Part shown: positions 60,941-64,000 of the stretch, piece after piece
Layout of the letters: the number at the start of each line of letters is the position of its first letter
Numbering within the stretch: position 1 is the first letter of the stretch
Assembly: GCF_013346935.1 (NCBI RefSeq)
Contig: NZ_JAAEEB010000006.1
Span: 44,801-108,800 of the forward strand
Direction: 5' to 3'
DNA from: Lactobacillus melliventris
GTDB taxonomy: Bacteria > Bacillota > Bacilli > Lactobacillales > Lactobacillaceae
DNA length: 64,000 bases
The notes under the pieces: generated by a model
The model's database searches: none
What the model saw: only the letters and a program-made list of their open reading frames with translations
Told to the model about the DNA's origin: nothing
Translations under genes and position numbers: made by a program

Positions 60941-61858
60941 TTAAAGCACATGCAAAACGTGTAAAACAACACCGACAATAAAGATGGCAATAATGATCAA
61001 AATTGGTGAAACTTTCTTCTTTAATAGCCACATACAAAGGAAAGTAAGTAGCAGACCGGCTAATCCCGGAATTAAGCTATCCAAGTTGTTTTGTAAAGTA
61101 GTTACTTTAAACTTAGTTAGTGATAAGCCGTTAGCTTGATCTATTAAAGCTTGCTGAATTCCTTTGGCACCAGCAGGAAGTGATCCCCAATCAATATAGC
61201 CACCTTTTTGAACAGGTGTCTTTGAAACAATCGGAGTGAACTTAATGTTAACCCAGCGTTCAATTAAGGAACCTAAAACAAACATACCCATCATGGAAGC
61301 GCCACGAGTTACTTTTTGTAAAAGACCACCAGACATATCATTGGTAATCGCAGAACCGGCCTTGTAACCAAACTCCTGTGTATACCACATGAAGGCCAAT
61401 CTAATTACATTCCAAATAACGAAGAACAAAATCGGTCCTAAAACGTTACCCTGAATAGCCATTGAAGCACCTAAAGCACCAACTATTGGTCTTACCGTGT
61501 ACCAGAATACAGGGTCACCAACACCAGCCAAAGGTCCCATCATTCCGACCTTAACACCTTGAATAGCTTCGTCTTCAACTTTAGCACCATTAGCCTTGTC
61601 TTCCTCTAAGGCTAAAGTAACACCTAAGATAGGTGATACTAGATAAGGGTGAACGTTAAAGAATACCAGGTGTCTTTGCAAAGCAGCTGCCATGTCTTCC
61701 TTTTTAGGATAAAGTTTTCTTAAAGCAGGAATAAGCGAATATGCATAACCACCGTTCTGCATTCTTTCATAGTTCCATGAAGCTTGCAAAAATTGTGAGT
61801 GCCACATAACTTTGAAGCGGTCGGCTTTAGTTAATTTTATTTTTTTATTATCAGCCAT
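60941..61858 (-). CDS. manN: Mannose/glucose PTS EIID
   Basis: 305 aa. LTKADRFKVMWHSQFLQASWNYERMQNGGYAYSLIP is the classic EIID-Man start, GVKVGMMGPLAGVGDPVFW the second motif. It contains the extra segment (about residues 215-255) found in lactobacillus and lactococcal ManN, part of the region known as the class IIa bacteriocin receptor loop. Membrane-bound, partner of ManM. Confidence 0.95.
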   Translation of the reverse strand: MADNKKIKLTKADRFKVMWHSQFLQASWNYERMQNGGYAYSLIPALRKLYPKKEDMAAALQRHLVFFNVHPYLVSPILGVTLALEEDKANGAKVEDEAIQGVKVGMMGPLAGVGDPVFWYTVRPIVGALGASMAIQGNVLGPILFFVIWNVIRLAFMWYTQEFGYKAGSAITNDMSGGLLQKVTRGASMMGMFVLGSLIERWVNIKFTPIVSKTPVQKGGYIDWGSLPAGAKGIQQALIDQANGLSLTKFKVTTLQNNLDSLIPGLAGLLLTFLCMWLLKKKVSPILIIIAIFIVGVVLHVLHVL

Positions 61859-61885
61859 TATAAAATCCTCCTCTTAAATATCACT

Positions 61886-62695
61886 CTAATAGTCATCTAT
61901 GATATCGCCGAGTGGATCGCCGGTACCGTCATTATCAGAATTTGAGCTACCGCCATTGCCACCTTTTGACTCTAAAGATAAGTACATAAGTGCTAAAGCT
62001 AAGCCAATTGCACCTAAAGCAATCAAAGTTAAATCTTTTATTGCTGCCAGAGCAAATCCGATGGCAAAGAATGGCCAAACTTCACGACTGGCCATCATGT
62101 TGATAACCATTGCATAACCAACAGCAACGACCATAGCACCACCAATTGACATACCGTCGCTTAGCCATGCTGGCATTAAGCCCAGCCAGTATCTAACTTG
62201 TGAAGCAGGAATAGCTAACAGCAATGCAGCCGGAATAGCGATTCTTAATCCCTGCAGACAAACATCAAGCCATTGCCACATATTAATTTTACGCCAATCG
62301 CCCCTTTTAGCATCGGCATCCATAATGTGGACAATACCAGTAGAAATTGTCCGTACGATCATAGTCAAAAACAGTCCGGCAACGGCTAGGGGCATGGCAA
62401 TACCAGTAGCCATACCAATACCTTTTGTTCCTTGACCACTTTGAACCAAAATGATAGCGGAAGCAACTGAAGCCAAGGCGGCATCAGGAGCAACAGCAGC
62501 ACCAATGTTAGCCCAGCCTAGGGCAATCATTTGTAAATATCCACCTAAGATAACACCTAAAACCAGATTACCAGTTACGAGGCCAATTAATGTACAAGCA
62601 ACCAATGGTTGGTGAAATTCCCATTGGTCTAAGATGCCTTCCATACCTGCAAGAAAGGCAACTATGACAACTAAAATCATTTGAATAGCGTTCAT
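61886..62695 (-). CDS. manM: Mannose/glucose PTS EIIC
   Basis: 269 aa, multi-spanning, starting MNAIQMILVVIVAFLAGMEGILDQWEFHQP, with GGYLQMIALGWANIGAAVAPD as family signature. The C-terminal 25 residues are Gly/Ser/Asn/Asp-rich and acidic, as in the EIIC at 4666. Forms the channel with ManN and is also part of the class IIa bacteriocin receptor. Confidence 0.95.
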   Translation of the reverse strand: MNAIQMILVVIVAFLAGMEGILDQWEFHQPLVACTLIGLVTGNLVLGVILGGYLQMIALGWANIGAAVAPDAALASVASAIILVQSGQGTKGIGMATGIAMPLAVAGLFLTMIVRTISTGIVHIMDADAKRGDWRKINMWQWLDVCLQGLRIAIPAALLLAIPASQVRYWLGLMPAWLSDGMSIGGAMVVAVGYAMVINMMASREVWPFFAIGFALAAIKDLTLIALGAIGLALALMYLSLESKGGNGGSSNSDNDGTGDPLGDIIDDY

Positions 62696-62712
62696 TTTTT
62701 ACTCCTATTCTC

Positions 62713-63723
62713 TTACTTGTTTTGTTCGTCAAGCAAACTTTGAGCTTTATTTAAAATAGCTTCCATATTGCCTTCTTTATCTGTTGGAACTTTCCGCACA
62801 TCGTACTTGACTCCCATTTTTTCAAGTTCGTGGAAAGTATCAACATCTTCTTGATTCATAGACAATACGTTATTTGCATTGACATCTCCGACTTTGTAAG
62901 ACATTGAACCGACATTAACAGTCTTAATGTCAACACCTGCTTTGATTACTTTTAAAACATCTTCTGGATTTTCAAAAAGCAGTAAGGCATGTGTATTACC
63001 AAAACGGGGATCTTTAGCAATCTCCACCATCTTCTTCAACGGAACAGTATGTGCTTTGACACCTGCAGGAGCGGCTTCACGAATCATGCTTTTACGCATT
63101 TCGTCTTTAGCCACACTATCGGAAACTACAATTACACGATCCGGGTGCATAGTCGGTATCCAGCCTGTAGCTACCTGACCATGCAAAAGACGTGAATCAA
63201 TGCGTGCTAAGACAAACTTAATATGACCATCACCAACAACTGTACCTTCAGGAATAGTTTTCTTATTAGCTGAATTAACAGGTTGGGACTGTTTTTGAGT
63301 TGCTGCAGATTCCTGTGGCATTAAGTCCGCTGGCTTGGTTTTAATACCATCCTTTGCCGGCTCAACAATAGCAGTTGCAATCTGATGAGCAGTGGCAGCA
63401 GGATTGGTCATCCTTTGTGTCAATGCTTCAACAACCATTGGTAAGTTCATACCGGTAACAATAGCCCAATTAGGGTGCTTTTCAAGCAGTGCATTGGCTT
63501 GATTAAATGGCGTACCTCCCCACAAATCAACTATCAGCAAAACTTCATCTTGATTTTCAAATGAAGCAATTGCTGTTTCCATTTTGCCTCTAATGTCATC
63601 TGGACCTTCATCGGGTTTCAAAATGACATGAGCAAAATTATCTTGTTCGCCAAACAGCATTTGCGCAGATTCCGCAATACCGTCAGCAAAACCACCATGG
63701 CTGGCTAAAATAATTCCTACCAT
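62713..63723 (-). CDS. manL: Mannose/glucose PTS EIIAB
   Basis: 336 aa fusion. The EIIA domain has His9 (LASHGGFADG) and DLWGGTPFNQAN; a Gln/Ser-rich linker follows at about 130-160; the EIIB domain has His181 (ARIDSRLLHGQVATGW) and KTVNVGSMSY. It carries phosphate from HPr to the sugar through ManM/ManN. First gene of the operon with AGGAGG; promoter immediately upstream. Confidence 0.95.
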   Translation of the reverse strand: MVGIILASHGGFADGIAESAQMLFGEQDNFAHVILKPDEGPDDIRGKMETAIASFENQDEVLLIVDLWGGTPFNQANALLEKHPNWAIVTGMNLPMVVEALTQRMTNPAATAHQIATAIVEPAKDGIKTKPADLMPQESAATQKQSQPVNSANKKTIPEGTVVGDGHIKFVLARIDSRLLHGQVATGWIPTMHPDRVIVVSDSVAKDEMRKSMIREAAPAGVKAHTVPLKKMVEIAKDPRFGNTHALLLFENPEDVLKVIKAGVDIKTVNVGSMSYKVGDVNANNVLSMNQEDVDTFHELEKMGVKYDVRKVPTDKEGNMEAILNKAQSLLDEQNK

Positions 63724-63759
63724 GAGATTTCCTCCTTTAGATAAAACATATCCGTTGTC

Positions 63760-63788
63760 ATTTTACCCTGAAAAATGTTCTATGTCAC
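63760..63788 (-). promoter_or_regulatory. Promoter of the man operon
   Basis: Minus strand -35 GTGACA (63783-63788) and -10 TAAAAT (63760-63765), 17-base spacer, about 35 bases before manL. No sigma-54 type -24/-12 box was seen. Confidence 0.6.
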
Positions 63789-63853
63789 ATTTTCTAAAAA
63801 TTAGCTCACCTATTTCTAATATATTAATTTTTGTCATTTAAATAATCAAACAC

Positions 63854-63881
63854 AAAAAAAGAGGACCTTTTGGTCCTCTTC
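63854..63881 (-). terminator. Terminator of the rRNA-tRNA operon
   Basis: AAGAGGACC and GGTCCTCTT form a nine-base-pair stem with four-base loop and a T7 run on the minus strand, directly after tRNA-Asn. Confidence 0.9.
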
Positions 63882-63889
63882 TCTCTTCG

Positions 63890-63962
63890 CTCCGGCTGTC
63901 AGACTCGAACTGACGACATCTTGATTAACAGTCAAGCGCTCTACCAACTGAGCTAAGCCGGA
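63890..63962 (-). tRNA. tRNA-Asn (anticodon GUU)
   Basis: 73 bases without CCA. Acceptor stem TCCGGCT/AGCCGGA with discriminator G, D-arm TTAGCTCAGTTGGTAGAGC, anticodon loop CTGTTAA and T-loop GTTCGAGTC. It follows the 5S rRNA by ten bases, as in many lactobacillus rRNA operons. Confidence 0.95.
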
Positions 63963-63972
63963 ATACTAAAAA

Positions 63973-64000
63973 GCACGGCAGCGTCCTACCCTCGCAGGCA
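63973..64000 (-). rRNA. 5S rRNA, 3' end only
   Basis: The minus strand TGCCTGCGAGGGTAGGACGC and CTGCCGTGC match the 3' end of lactobacillus 5S rRNA. The rest lies beyond the window. Confidence 0.85.

Overview
This is a low-GC Gram-positive chromosome segment that looks like a Lactobacillus (sensu stricto or a close relative, possibly a gut or bee-gut species). The reasons are strong AGGAGG-type ribosome sites, AT-rich intergenic DNA, four mannose-family PTS loci or part-loci, CcpA-type cre sites, tRNA genes without an encoded CCA, and a 5S rRNA end close to lactobacillus sequence. The species cannot be fixed from this window. Most of the window is a catabolic hub for complex carbohydrates.

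Layout. 1-8.2 kb: a truncated GH31 enzyme diverges from a TIM-barrel hydrolase-like protein. Next comes a mannose-family PTS (IIB, IIC, IID, IIA) with an AgaS-type sugar-phosphate isomerase/deaminase and a UTRA GntR regulator; dre-like operator arms near both promoters point to an amino sugar. 8.4-21 kb: a long operon for unsaturated uronic-acid oligosaccharides, resembling the pneumococcal hyaluronan operon. It holds GH88 unsaturated glucuronyl hydrolase, PTS IIB/IIC/IID/IIA, a YajC-like protein, a heparinase II/III-like lyase, an exported beta-helix protein, KduI, KduD, KdgK and a discoidin-like protein. An IclR regulator and a divergent KDPG aldolase complete the route from imported disaccharide to pyruvate and glyceraldehyde-3-phosphate. 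21.3-30.8 kb: LacA/LacB/LacR, a PhnD-like lipoprotein behind a structured leader with its own terminator, two zinc-ribbon membrane proteins, a 2-hydroxyacid dehydrogenase, an autoregulated MerR/TipAS protein, and a pair of putative base-excision glycosylases. 30.9-41.4 kb: a rhamnoside locus (GH78, MFS, AraC) and a rhamnose operon (rhaB, rhaA, rhaD, a TauE-like protein) with a second AraC regulator.

41.94-55.54 kb: an integrated mobile element flanked by a 13-bp direct repeat that is the 3' end of a tRNA-Thr(CGU) gene. Its backbone is a tyrosine integrase, a small HTH excisionase-like protein, a HUH plus SF3 helicase Rep (CRESS-like), an FtsK-type ATPase and two small proteins, with a candidate replication origin upstream of rep. 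The cargo is visibly AT-richer. It is an orphan 391-aa protein plus a tight five-gene operon: MFS exporter, a PEP-synthase-like dikinase whose domains are circularly permuted, a stand-alone ABC ATPase, a HIT-like protein, and an ATP-grasp ligase. This operon is the best candidate here for an undescribed system, most likely synthesis or modification and export of a small peptide-like or phosphorylated metabolite. That function is inference. Next to the element is a decayed HigBA toxin-antitoxin module.

55.6-64 kb: nitroreductase, GalE, GNAT acetyltransferase, amino-acid permease, B3/4-domain protein, the manLMN-manO PTS operon, then tRNA-Asn and the 3' end of a 5S rRNA gene from a ribosomal operon.
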